Positions 45,674-55,818 of a stretch of 64,000 nucleotides of DNA are shown piece after piece. The stretch is from Streptomyces zhihengii. GTDB taxonomy: Bacteria; Actinomycetota; Actinomycetes; Streptomycetales; Streptomycetaceae. Both the position numbers and the translations under genes were made by a program. The stretch covers positions 1,798,001 through 1,862,000 of the forward strand of contig NZ_JAFEJA010000001.1 of assembly GCF_016919245.1 (NCBI RefSeq), read 5' to 3'. The notes below the pieces were generated by a model. That model searched no databases. It was not told where the DNA came from and worked only from the letters and a program-made list of their open reading frames with translations. Positions within the stretch are counted from its first letter, which is position 1; each line of letters begins with the position of its first letter.

Positions 45674-45687
45674 TGGGAGCGCTCCCA
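45674..45687. promoter_or_regulatory. CebR operator (cellulose-responsive) upstream of the LPMO gene
   Basis: TGGGAGCGCTCCCA is a perfect match to the 14-bp CebR-box palindrome of Streptomyces. CebR is the LacI-family repressor released by cellobiose. The site is 57 bp upstream of the LPMO start codon, in position to block transcription. Confidence 0.85.
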
Positions 45688-45770
45688 CGCTTCGTCGAGT
45701 GAAGCTAGCGCGGACCCGGAGGGCTGTAAACGGCTTGCGCACAGGGAGAGTTGGGGCGCACGCGAACGGC

Positions 45771-45810
45771 GAAGGGCCGCCGCTCCGCGGTCGCGGAGCG
45801 GCGGCCCTTC
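45771..45810 (-). terminator. 18-bp-stem terminator after aconitase
   Basis: GAAGGGCCGCCGCTCCGC, loop GGTC, GCGGAGCGGCGGCCCTTC: perfect stem downstream of the acnA stop. Confidence 0.85.
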
Positions 45811-45857
45811 GCCCGGGGGACGGCCGGCGGAGCCGGGCCGTCCCGTCCGGGCCGGAC

Positions 45858-48638
<2,781 letters not shown>

Positions 48639-48639
48639 C

Positions 48640-48658
48640 TAAGGTAAGGCTTAGTTAG
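48640..48658. promoter_or_regulatory. iron-box-like (DmdR/IdeR) site upstream of acnA
   Basis: TAAGGTAAGGCTTAGTTAG matches the 19-bp iron-box consensus TTAGGTTAGGCTAACCTAA at 13 positions, with one half (TAAGGTAAGGC) an excellent match. It lies 68 bp upstream of acnA. Iron control of an iron-sulfur enzyme is plausible; unproven here. Confidence 0.45.
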
Positions 48659-48701
48659 GTAACCCTTACCGACAGGCCGCCTGCGGTACGCCTTCGGTAG
48701 A

Positions 48702-48719
48702 TATCTCGATGTCGAGATA
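48702..48719. promoter_or_regulatory. 18-bp palindrome in the acnA promoter region
   Basis: TATCTCGA-TG-TCGAGATA is a perfect 8+8 inverted repeat about 130 bp upstream of acnA. Together with the iron-box-like site it marks the 379-bp acnA/VOC divergent region (48573-48951). The rest of that region shows no gene. Confidence 0.55.
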
Positions 48720-48951
48720 ACTCTAGTACATGACCGTGGACTGGTCATGCCCGGACACCCCTGCGCCGTGCCCGCGAGCCTGCGGGAACGGGCCTTTCGA
48801 GCGTCTCCCCGCGCGGAAAAGCGCATGCGGGAGAGGGTGCCCCGCCGATACCGTGCGCCCGGCCCGGCCGGCCGGCCGGGAATCCGACGCGCCGCGGGGG
48901 ACGCGAACCGCGCCGCCCGCGCGCCGGCCCGCGCCCCGCGCGAGGAGACCC

Positions 48952-49377
48952 ATGACCTCGATCGTCCGGCACATCACCTTCGACTGCGCACCGGCCCACG
49001 AGCCCTACGACCTGGCCGCCTTCTGGAGCCAGGTCGTCGGCCACCCCGTCGACCTCGGGGACGCGCCGGGCGACGACGAGGTCGCCCTCTCCGTGCCGGA
49101 CGGCCTGCCGACCCTGCTGTTCGTCCGGGTGCCCGAAGCGAAGACCCTGAAGAACCGGATCCACCTCGACCTCCAGCCCGACACCACCCGCGACGAGGAG
49201 GTGGACCGCCTCGTCGCGCTCGGCGCCCGCCTCGTCGACGACCGCCGCAAACCGAACGGCCGGGGCTGGGCCGTGCTCGCGGACCCGGCGGGCAACGAGT
49301 TCTGCGTAGAAGTGGGCCGGGCGGAGCGTGCGGCCGTCGAGCGTGCCGAGCGGGAGGCGGGCGCGGGCGCGTCCTGA
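48952..49377 (+). CDS. VOC (glyoxalase/bleomycin-resistance fold) protein
   Basis: A 141-residue VOC-superfamily protein with two beta-alpha-beta-beta-beta units: VRHITFDCAPAHEPYDLAAFWSQVVGHP and NRIHLDLQPDTTRDEEVDRLVALGARLVDDRR, then GWAVLADPAGNEFCVEVG. Candidate metal ligands are His and Glu in IHLDL and FCVEV. Substrate unknown; resistance or small-molecule modification are family options. ATG 48952 has GAGGAG 6 bases upstream. Confidence 0.8.
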   Translation: MTSIVRHITFDCAPAHEPYDLAAFWSQVVGHPVDLGDAPGDDEVALSVPDGLPTLLFVRVPEAKTLKNRIHLDLQPDTTRDEEVDRLVALGARLVDDRRKPNGRGWAVLADPAGNEFCVEVGRAERAAVERAEREAGAGAS

Positions 49378-49455
49378 GCGGGCGGACCTCCGGACGTCCG
49401 GACATCCCGCTCCGGGGGTGCGCCCGGGGGCCGCGGCGGCCGGGCCGGGCGCGGG

Positions 49456-51069
49456 TCAGGCGCCCGGGGGCGGTGCCGGTCGCGCGGGAGCGGGGCCGGG
49501 TGGGGTGTCCGGGGACGGCACGGGGGTGCGTTCGGGGGTGCGGGACGCCGGGAGGCGGAGCGCGGGCAGCGCGCCGAGGGCGGCGAGGAACGCGAGCAGC
49601 AGGAGCGCGCGGCCCGTCCCGGCCGCGACCCCGGGGGACGCGGCCGTCACCGCCGTCGCCGCGGCGATCCCCGCCGTCGGCCCGATGTTCATGGCCGTCT
49701 GCTGGAGTCCGCCGGCCACGCCCGCGTGCTCCGGCGGCGCCTCGCGCACGGCGACCGCGGTGGCCGCGACCATCACCGTCCCGAACCCGGCGCCGAGCAG
49801 CACGAATCCGGTGCCGCCGAGCCACCACGGGGTGGCCGGGCCGAGCCCGGAGAGCAGTGCCACGCCCGCGGCGAGCGCCAGCGAGGCCGCGACGCCGGTG
49901 CGGCGCGCCCCCTGACGTCGCAGCAGGACGGGGGCGAGGGGCGCGGCGAGGATCATGGCGGCCGCTCCCGGCAGGGCCGTGAGGCTCCCGCTCAGCGGAT
50001 CCTGGCCGAGCACGTCCTGGAGCACGTACATCGCGACGAACAGCGCGCCGAGCATCGACGCCGACGCGCACACCAGGACGGCGAGGGCCGCGGCGACGGG
50101 CCGGGAGCCGATGACGGCGGGCGGCACGAGCGGGTGGGACGCCCGGCGTTCCTGGCGGACGAAGGCGGCGCCGGCCAGCACGGTCAGCGCGGAGCCGGCG
50201 GCCGTCGCCCAGGTGACCCCGTCGCGGGGGACGGCGACCAGCGTGTGCACGCAGCAGACCAGCGCGACCGCGAGCAGCAGCGCCCCGCCCGGGTCGAGGC
50301 GGCCGGGCGCGGGGGCCCCGGCGGGCCGCGCGCCGGATTCGGGAGCGCCGGTCCGGGCGGGCAACCGGAAGCCGGAGCGCCGCCTCACGGGCGCGGGCCC
50401 GCTCCGCGCGCGCCGGGCCCGGAACACGGGCACCGCGGAACCCGGTCCGCCGTGTCCGGCGGCAGCCGTCCCGCCGGGCACGGCGGCGGGGCTCGGGCCC
50501 GCGGGCGCGGCCGGGGGACGGACGGCCAGGGCGAGGACGCCCAGCACGGTGGCGGGCACGACGTTCAGGACGAAGACCGCGCGCCAGCCGAAGTGGGTGG
50601 CCAGCACCCCGCCGGCGAGCGGGCCGGCGGCGGCCGCGAGGCCGATGGCGCTGGTGCGCAGCGCGATCGGCACGGCCAGCCGGTCGGGCGGGAAGGAGGC
50701 GCGCAGCATGCCCAGGGTGGCCGGCTGGAGCAGTGCCCCGAACACCCCCTGGACGACGCGCAGTCCGACGATCCAGCCGATGCCGGGCGCCACGGCGATG
50801 CCGGCCGACGCGGCGCCGAAGCCGAGGATGCCGACGGCGAAGAGCTTCTCGTGCCCGTGGCGGTCGCCCAGCCGGCCGGCGAGGACGAGGAGGCTCGCCA
50901 CGGCGATGAGGTAGCCGGTGCTCGCCCACTGGACCTGCGCGAAGCCGGCGCCGAGATCCCGCTGGAGGACCGGCTGCACGACGGTGAGCACGGTGCCGTC
51001 GAGGGCGACGACCGCGGCGCCGGCGACGCTGCCGGTGAGCGCGACGCCCCGGTGGAGCCGTCCGCTCAC
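49456..51069 (-). CDS. MFS efflux transporter (DHA2-type, 14 TM)
   Basis: A 537-residue major-facilitator protein with about fourteen helices. Motif A region LAGRLGDRHGHEKLFAVGI and motif C-like GLAAAAGPLAGGVLATHFGWRAVFVLNVV identify a drug/H+ antiporter of the DHA2 class. A central Arg/Pro/Gly-rich loop (residues about 200-250) is longer and less ordered than usual. GTG 51069 overlaps the stop of the TetR gene (GTGA), so regulator and pump are one transcription unit. Substrate unknown. Confidence 0.88.
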   Translation of the reverse strand: MSGRLHRGVALTGSVAGAAVVALDGTVLTVVQPVLQRDLGAGFAQVQWASTGYLIAVASLLVLAGRLGDRHGHEKLFAVGILGFGAASAGIAVAPGIGWIVGLRVVQGVFGALLQPATLGMLRASFPPDRLAVPIALRTSAIGLAAAAGPLAGGVLATHFGWRAVFVLNVVPATVLGVLALAVRPPAAPAGPSPAAVPGGTAAAGHGGPGSAVPVFRARRARSGPAPVRRRSGFRLPARTGAPESGARPAGAPAPGRLDPGGALLLAVALVCCVHTLVAVPRDGVTWATAAGSALTVLAGAAFVRQERRASHPLVPPAVIGSRPVAAALAVLVCASASMLGALFVAMYVLQDVLGQDPLSGSLTALPGAAAMILAAPLAPVLLRRQGARRTGVAASLALAAGVALLSGLGPATPWWLGGTGFVLLGAGFGTVMVAATAVAVREAPPEHAGVAGGLQQTAMNIGPTAGIAAATAVTAASPGVAAGTGRALLLLAFLAALGALPALRLPASRTPERTPVPSPDTPPGPAPARPAPPPGA

Positions 51070-51881
51070 CGCCGCTCCGGCCCGAGGTGCGCGTCGAGCG
51101 CCGCGCGGAGCAGGGCGTCGATGTCGTCCTCCCCGGTGGCGAGCTTCAAGGCCCCCCACTCCCAGAGCTGCACGATGCCGTGCAGATTCGCCCAGAGCGC
51201 GCCGGCCGTGACCCGGGGCGGGGCGGCACCGGGCCGGGGCGCGGATTCGGGCAGCTCGTCGGAACCGGATTCGGGCCGGTCGTCGGAGCTGGTTCGAGGC
51301 CCGTCGTCCGACCGGGCTCCGGAACCGGCACCGGGCCCGTCGTCCGAACCGGCTCCGGAACCGGCACCGGGCCCGCCGTCCGAACCGGCTCCGGATCGGG
51401 CGCCCGTCGCGGTCGCGGCTCGGGACTCCGTCTCGGCCTCCGTCTCGGCCTCCGTCCGGGCCTCCGTCCGGGCCTCGATCAGCAGCGTGGTGAGCAGGTC
51501 GAAGAGCGGCAGGCTGACCGAGCGCAGTCCGAGATAACCGCTTTCGAGCAGATCATGACGCAACATCAGCTCGTACATTCCGCGATGTTCCCGGGCAAAG
51601 CGGATGTACGACCCGCACACCGCGGCGATGCGTTCCCGCGCCCCCCGGCCGTCGACGGCGGCCGCCGTGGCGGCCTCGGCGGCCACCCGGGCGAACCCTT
51701 CGCGGGCGATGGCGGAGAGCAGTTCCCGGTGGGTGGGGAAGTGCCGGCGCGGCGCCCCGTGCGAGACGCCGGCACGGCGGGCGATCTCACGCAGCGTCAG
51801 CGCCCGCACGCCCTCCTCGGCCACCAACTCGACCCCGACCGCCACCAACCGGGCCCGCAGGCCCCCCTCCTGATCACCCAT
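51066..51881 (-). CDS. TetR-family repressor with low-complexity insertion
   Basis: A 271-residue TetR regulator. The HTH is at the N-terminus (LTLREIARRAGVSHGAPRRHFPTHREL), followed by the ligand-binding helices; the final helix (GALWANLHGIVQLWEWGALKL) resembles the TetR_C_33/WHG-type C-terminus. Residues about 136-225 are an inserted repetitive stretch: EARTEAETEAETE followed by GSGAGSDDGPGAG-type units. ATG 51881 starts the conserved region. It probably represses itself and the overlapping MFS gene through the repeats at 51889-51919, just upstream of the start. Confidence 0.85.
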   Translation of the reverse strand: MGDQEGGLRARLVAVGVELVAEEGVRALTLREIARRAGVSHGAPRRHFPTHRELLSAIAREGFARVAAEAATAAAVDGRGARERIAAVCGSYIRFAREHRGMYELMLRHDLLESGYLGLRSVSLPLFDLLTTLLIEARTEARTEAETEAETESRAATATGARSGAGSDGGPGAGSGAGSDDGPGAGSGARSDDGPRTSSDDRPESGSDELPESAPRPGAAPPRVTAGALWANLHGIVQLWEWGALKLATGEDDIDALLRAALDAHLGPERR

Positions 51882-51888
51882 GGCGCCT

Positions 51889-51919
51889 TGTCTACCAGCG
51901 GGGCGTAGACACTGTCTAC
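51889..51919. promoter_or_regulatory. TetR operator: three TGTCTAC/GTAGACA half-sites
   Basis: TGTCTAC (51889-51895), GTAGACA (51905-51911) and TGTCTAC (51913-51919); the last two form the perfect palindrome GTAGACA-C-TGTCTAC. It lies 8-38 bp upstream of the tetR start, the usual place for autoregulation. Confidence 0.65.
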
Positions 51920-52052
51920 TCCTCTGGGCGCCGGCCCCCTGGAACACGGAAGGGCCACCCCGCGTTGCCCCTGGACACCCGCAGGGCGAGCATCGGGACG
52001 AGGCGCGCCCGCCGTCACCGTCACTCCAACGGCCCACCCCCCTCGCGGCCTC

Positions 52053-52068
52053 ATCTCATATCTGAGAT
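52053..52068. promoter_or_regulatory. palindrome upstream of the HTH-MurA fusion gene
   Basis: ATCTCA-TATC-TGAGAT ends 12 bp before the ATG and overlaps a possible -10 element (TATCTG/GATAGC). The gene itself encodes an XRE-type HTH, so autoregulation is plausible. Confidence 0.5.
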
Positions 52069-52080
52069 AGCCTCCTTGTC

Positions 52081-53610
52081 ATGTCAGACGACTACCTCGT
52101 ACGCATCGGCAAGCTCATCCGTGACGCCCGTCAGCATCGTGGCTGGACACAGAGCCAGCTCGCCGAAGCACTCGGTACCAGCCAGAGCGCCGTCAACCGG
52201 ATCGAACGCGGCAACCAGAACATCAGCCTTGAGATGATCGCCCGCATCGGTGAGGCGCTGGACAGTGAGATCGTCTCCCTCGGCTACGCCGGCCCGATGC
52301 ATCTGCGGGTCGTCGGCGGACGCAGGCTCTCCGGTTCCATCGACGTCAAGACGAGCAAGAACGCCTGTGTCGCCCTGCTCTGCGGCTCGCTGCTCAACAA
52401 GGGCCGCACGGTGCTGCGGCGGGTGGCCCGCATCGAAGAGGTCTACCGGCTCCTGGAGGTCCTCGGCTCCATCGGCGTCCGCACCCGGTGGATCAACGAC
52501 GGCATGGACCTGGAGATCGTGCCGCCGGCCGACCTCGACATGCACGCCATGGACGCCGACGCCGCGCGGCGCACCCGCTCGATCATCATGTTCCTCGGCC
52601 CGCTGCTGCACCGGATGGACAACTTCCGGCTGCCCTACGCCGGCGGCTGCGACCTCGGCACCCGCACCATCGAGCCGCACATGATCGCCCTGCGCCGCTT
52701 CGGCCTGGACATCACCGCGACCGAGGGCATCTACCACGCCCAGGTGGACCGTTCGGTCTCCCCCGACCGCCCGATCGTGCTGACCGAGCGCGGCGACACC
52801 GTGACGGAGAACGCGCTGCTCGCGGCCGCCCGGCACGACGGCGTCACCGTCATCCGCAACGCCTCCTCCAACTACATGGTCCAGGACCTCTGCTTCTTCC
52901 TGGAGGCGCTCGGCGTCAAGGTGGAGGGCATCGGGACGACAACGCTGACCGTGCACGGCGTGCCCACCATCGACGTGGACGTGGACTACTCCCCCTCCGA
53001 GGACCCGGTCGAGGCGATGAGCCTGATCGCCGCGGCCGTCGTGACGGGGTCCGAGCTGACGATCCGGCGGGTGCCGATCGAGTTCCTGGAGATCGAGCTC
53101 GCGGTGCTGGAGGAGATGGGCCTCGACCACGACCGCTCGGCGGAGTACGCGGCCGACAACAAGCGCACCCGGCTGGTGGACCTGACGGTGCGGCCCTCCA
53201 AGCTGGAGGCGCCGATCGACAAGATCCACCCGATGCCGTTCCCCGGCCTGAACATCGACAACGTGCCGTTCTTCGCGGCCATCGCCGCCGTCGCCCAGGG
53301 CCAGACCCTCATCCACGACTGGGTGTACGACAACCGCGCCATCTACCTGACGGACCTGAACCGCCTCGGCGGCCGCCTCCAACTCCTCGACCCCCACCGG
53401 GTCCTGGTGGAGGGCCCCACCCGCTGGCGCGCCGCCGAGATGATGTGCCCGCCGGCCCTGCGCCCGGCCGTCGTCGTGCTGCTCGCGATGATGGCGGCGG
53501 AGGGCACCTCGGTGCTGCGGAACGTCTACGTGATCAACCGCGGCTACGAGGACCTCGCGGAGCGCCTCAACTCGGTGGGCGCGCAGATCGAGATCTTCCG
53601 CGACATCTGA
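52081..53610 (+). CDS. XRE helix-turn-helix fused to a MurA-like enolpyruvyl transferase
   Basis: A 509-residue fusion. Residues 8-66 are a Cro/C1-type HTH (LIRDARQHRGWTQSQLAEALGTSQSAVNRIERG). From about 74 on is a complete MurA/EPSP-synthase fold: K93-N94 in TSKNACVALL (the MurA Lys-Asn pair), the active-site loop Cys190 in YAGGCDLGTRTIEPH, and the final AVVVLLAMMAAEGTSVLRNVYVINRGYEDL. MurA transfers enolpyruvate to UDP-GlcNAc in peptidoglycan synthesis. It corresponds to S. coelicolor SCO5998, a second MurA-like protein. An HTH on a catalytic cell-wall enzyme suggests a UDP-GlcNAc-sensing regulator or a regulated isozyme (inference). Confidence 0.9.
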   Translation: MSDDYLVRIGKLIRDARQHRGWTQSQLAEALGTSQSAVNRIERGNQNISLEMIARIGEALDSEIVSLGYAGPMHLRVVGGRRLSGSIDVKTSKNACVALLCGSLLNKGRTVLRRVARIEEVYRLLEVLGSIGVRTRWINDGMDLEIVPPADLDMHAMDADAARRTRSIIMFLGPLLHRMDNFRLPYAGGCDLGTRTIEPHMIALRRFGLDITATEGIYHAQVDRSVSPDRPIVLTERGDTVTENALLAAARHDGVTVIRNASSNYMVQDLCFFLEALGVKVEGIGTTTLTVHGVPTIDVDVDYSPSEDPVEAMSLIAAAVVTGSELTIRRVPIEFLEIELAVLEEMGLDHDRSAEYAADNKRTRLVDLTVRPSKLEAPIDKIHPMPFPGLNIDNVPFFAAIAAVAQGQTLIHDWVYDNRAIYLTDLNRLGGRLQLLDPHRVLVEGPTRWRAAEMMCPPALRPAVVVLLAMMAAEGTSVLRNVYVINRGYEDLAERLNSVGAQIEIFRDI

Positions 53611-53655
53611 TCGGCCGTCACACCCTGTCCTCCCGGCGGGAGGCAGCCGTCCGTC

Positions 53656-53689
53656 GGGGCCGGTTCCGGAGGTGTCCGGAACCGGCCCC
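53656..53689. terminator. 15-bp-stem terminator after the HTH-MurA gene
   Basis: GGGGCCGGTTCCGGA, loop GGTG, TCCGGAACCGGCCCC between convergent genes. Confidence 0.85.
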
Positions 53690-53733
53690 GATCGTGTGCG
53701 TGGCGGAACCGGGGCCCGGAGTGCGCGCGGGGC

Positions 53734-55566
53734 TCAGCCGGCCGCCAGCCGCTGCCCGAGGAGGTCCAGTCCGTGCCGGAGCCGGCGGAAGTAGGTGGCC
53801 CGGCTCATGTGGAGCCGGCGGGCCAGTTGCTGGTGGGTCTGGCGGCGGCCGAGGTAGTAGTGCAGCAGGATCTGTCCGGCCTCGGCGTCCTCGACCGTGT
53901 CGCTGTCCGCGAGGGCGCGCACCCCGTCCCGCAGCGCCTTCCGCAGGTCCTCCGTCGTCGGTGTGCCCGGGGAGCGCAGCAGCGGGCTGTCCGCCAGCCA
54001 GGCGGGGTCGGTGAGGTGCGCGAGGGCCTCCCCCACGTCGCGGCCGGTGGCCGAGGGGCCGCCCGCCGCCGCCCCGAGGGTGAGCCGCCCCACCCATTCG
54101 GCGATTCCGTCGTGTCCGAAGTCCTGGCTGTAGATCTCGGGCTTCCGGCCGCACCGGTAGACGTCGTCGGTGGTGGTGCCGTGCTGGTGGAAACGTAAGC
54201 TCGTCAGGAGCTGCTGGTAGTGCGGGTTCGGCGTGGAGACCGTCAGCAGCAGGCTGTTGGCCATGACGTGGTGCAGCAGGTCCCGCAGCAGCCGCGCGTG
54301 CAGTCCGCGCTCCGGGCAGTACGCGGCCCCGAGGACCAGGGACCGGGCCCGCTGACCGCCCATCAGCCGGTCGGTGTGCTGCTGGAGCAAGGGCTCCATG
54401 CTGCCGACGGTACGGTCGGCGACGCGGACCAGGCCCATCACGCCCACTGCCCGGCCGTCGCCGTCCCGGGCCATCCGGAAGCCGGCGGGGTCGTCGTGCA
54501 GCCACCGTTCCACCAGGCGTTCCGTGCGCCGGGTGTCCATGCCTCCCTGCCGGGCCCACTGGTGCATCAGCCCGCCGATGTCGTCGGCGTCGCCCGGGGT
54601 GGCGGTCTGGATCGCGCCGTCGCTCGCGCTCGCCGGGAACAGCGTCTCGCGGACGACGGTGTCGTCCATGAGGGCCATGGTCCCCTCGGCGAGCCGCCCC
54701 CTGCGCACGACGCTCGCCTCCGCGGCGAGCTGCCGCCTGCGACGGGTGTGCGCGCGAGACCGTATGCCCTGGTGGGCGGCGGGCTGGCGCCACCGGTGGG
54801 CCTGTTCGAACACGGCGCGGAACGGTTCCAGGACGGTCAGGCCGAGTTCCGTACGGGTCACGAGACTGAGCCGGCCGAGGGTGTCGAAGAGCTCGCGGCC
54901 CTCTCCGAGGAGTTCCCGGTCCCCGCCCCAGACGGTGGCGAGCTTGTCCAGCGCGCGCTGCCACCCGCGGGCCGGCCGCTCGCGCGCGAGCCGCTCGGTG
55001 ATCTCCTGCACGACCTGGTCGGCGACGGCCCCGGGGGCGTCCGGCGAGGCGCCCGCGTGCAGGGCCCGGCAGGCCGCGCCGGCGATCAGCGGGTTCCCCC
55101 CGGCCATCCGGACGACCAGGTCCCGTGCCGCCGGATCGGCCAGTTGGGCCCCGGCCGCCAGCCGGGCGATCCGGTCGTCGGACCACGGCGCGGTCTCGAG
55201 GACGGCCGCTCCCGAGAGCGTCCAGCCGGGCTGGGCCAGTAAGGACCGCCGGCTCACCAGGAGCAGCGGCACGGCCGCCGTCTCGCGCGGGAGCCGCGCG
55301 TGCTCCAGCGCGGCGAGGGCCTCCGGGCCGTCGGCGCCGTCCAGCACCAGCGGCCGGGTGGTGGGTTCGGCGAGGGCCGCCCGCACGGCCTCCGGGGCGT
55401 CGCCGCGGGACAGGTCCACGACACGGGCCGGCGACAGATGTGAGACCAGCCAGGACTTGCCGCTCCCGAGCGGCCCGGTCAGGTTGACCAGCCGGTGGCG
55501 GTCCATCGCCACCCGCAGCAGGCCGGACGTCGCCCGGGCCGGCGCACCGGCCGCCGCCTCGGTCAT
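53734..55566 (-). CDS. P-loop / GNAT-like / helix-turn-helix protein (putative cluster regulator)
   Basis: About 610 residues. The N-terminal third is a STAND/AAA-like ATPase: Walker A GPLGSGKSW (about residue 31) and PLVLDGADG as a Walker-B-like strand. The middle third (IQTATPGDADDIGGLMHQWARQGG to LTSLRFHQHGTT) has the length and secondary-structure feel of a GNAT domain (RMARDGDGRAVGVMGLVRV), without a confident acceptor motif. The C-terminus is an HTH (THQQLARRLHMSRATYFRRLRHGLDLLG). ATG 55566 has GGGAG 5 bases upstream; GTG 55623 is possible but lacks a site. Divergent from another regulator and next to a linaridin-type operon; a role in that cluster is inference. Confidence 0.6.
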   Translation of the reverse strand: MTEAAAGAPARATSGLLRVAMDRHRLVNLTGPLGSGKSWLVSHLSPARVVDLSRGDAPEAVRAALAEPTTRPLVLDGADGPEALAALEHARLPRETAAVPLLLVSRRSLLAQPGWTLSGAAVLETAPWSDDRIARLAAGAQLADPAARDLVVRMAGGNPLIAGAACRALHAGASPDAPGAVADQVVQEITERLARERPARGWQRALDKLATVWGGDRELLGEGRELFDTLGRLSLVTRTELGLTVLEPFRAVFEQAHRWRQPAAHQGIRSRAHTRRRRQLAAEASVVRRGRLAEGTMALMDDTVVRETLFPASASDGAIQTATPGDADDIGGLMHQWARQGGMDTRRTERLVERWLHDDPAGFRMARDGDGRAVGVMGLVRVADRTVGSMEPLLQQHTDRLMGGQRARSLVLGAAYCPERGLHARLLRDLLHHVMANSLLLTVSTPNPHYQQLLTSLRFHQHGTTTDDVYRCGRKPEIYSQDFGHDGIAEWVGRLTLGAAAGGPSATGRDVGEALAHLTDPAWLADSPLLRSPGTPTTEDLRKALRDGVRALADSDTVEDAEAGQILLHYYLGRRQTHQQLARRLHMSRATYFRRLRHGLDLLGQRLAAG

Positions 55567-55757
55567 GAGGTCTCCCACCACGCTTCCCGCGCGCCCGTCG
55601 TCGATCACGGCGTCGTCGATCACGGCGACACCCTAGTGAGCGGGCTCCGCAGCGAGAAGAGCGTGAACAGGATCGACCTCTGAGACTCCTGTGAGACCTT
55701 CGCGGGACTCCACCGTCCTGGGTCAGTGGCTAGCGTGCTCCGGGTATCGAACCGGGC

Positions 55758-55813
55758 GACCGGACCGAGCCCTCGGGGAGTCGCACCGGTGACCGGACCG
55801 AGCCCTCGGGGAG
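55758..55813. repeat. 23-bp direct repeat (period 33) before the regulator gene
   Basis: GACCGGACCGAGCCCTCGGG plus GAG occurs at 55758-55780 and 55791-55813. The second copy contains the ribosome-binding site of the next gene. Either a duplicated leader or a direct-repeat operator. Confidence 0.8.
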
Positions 55814-55818
55814 GCCAC

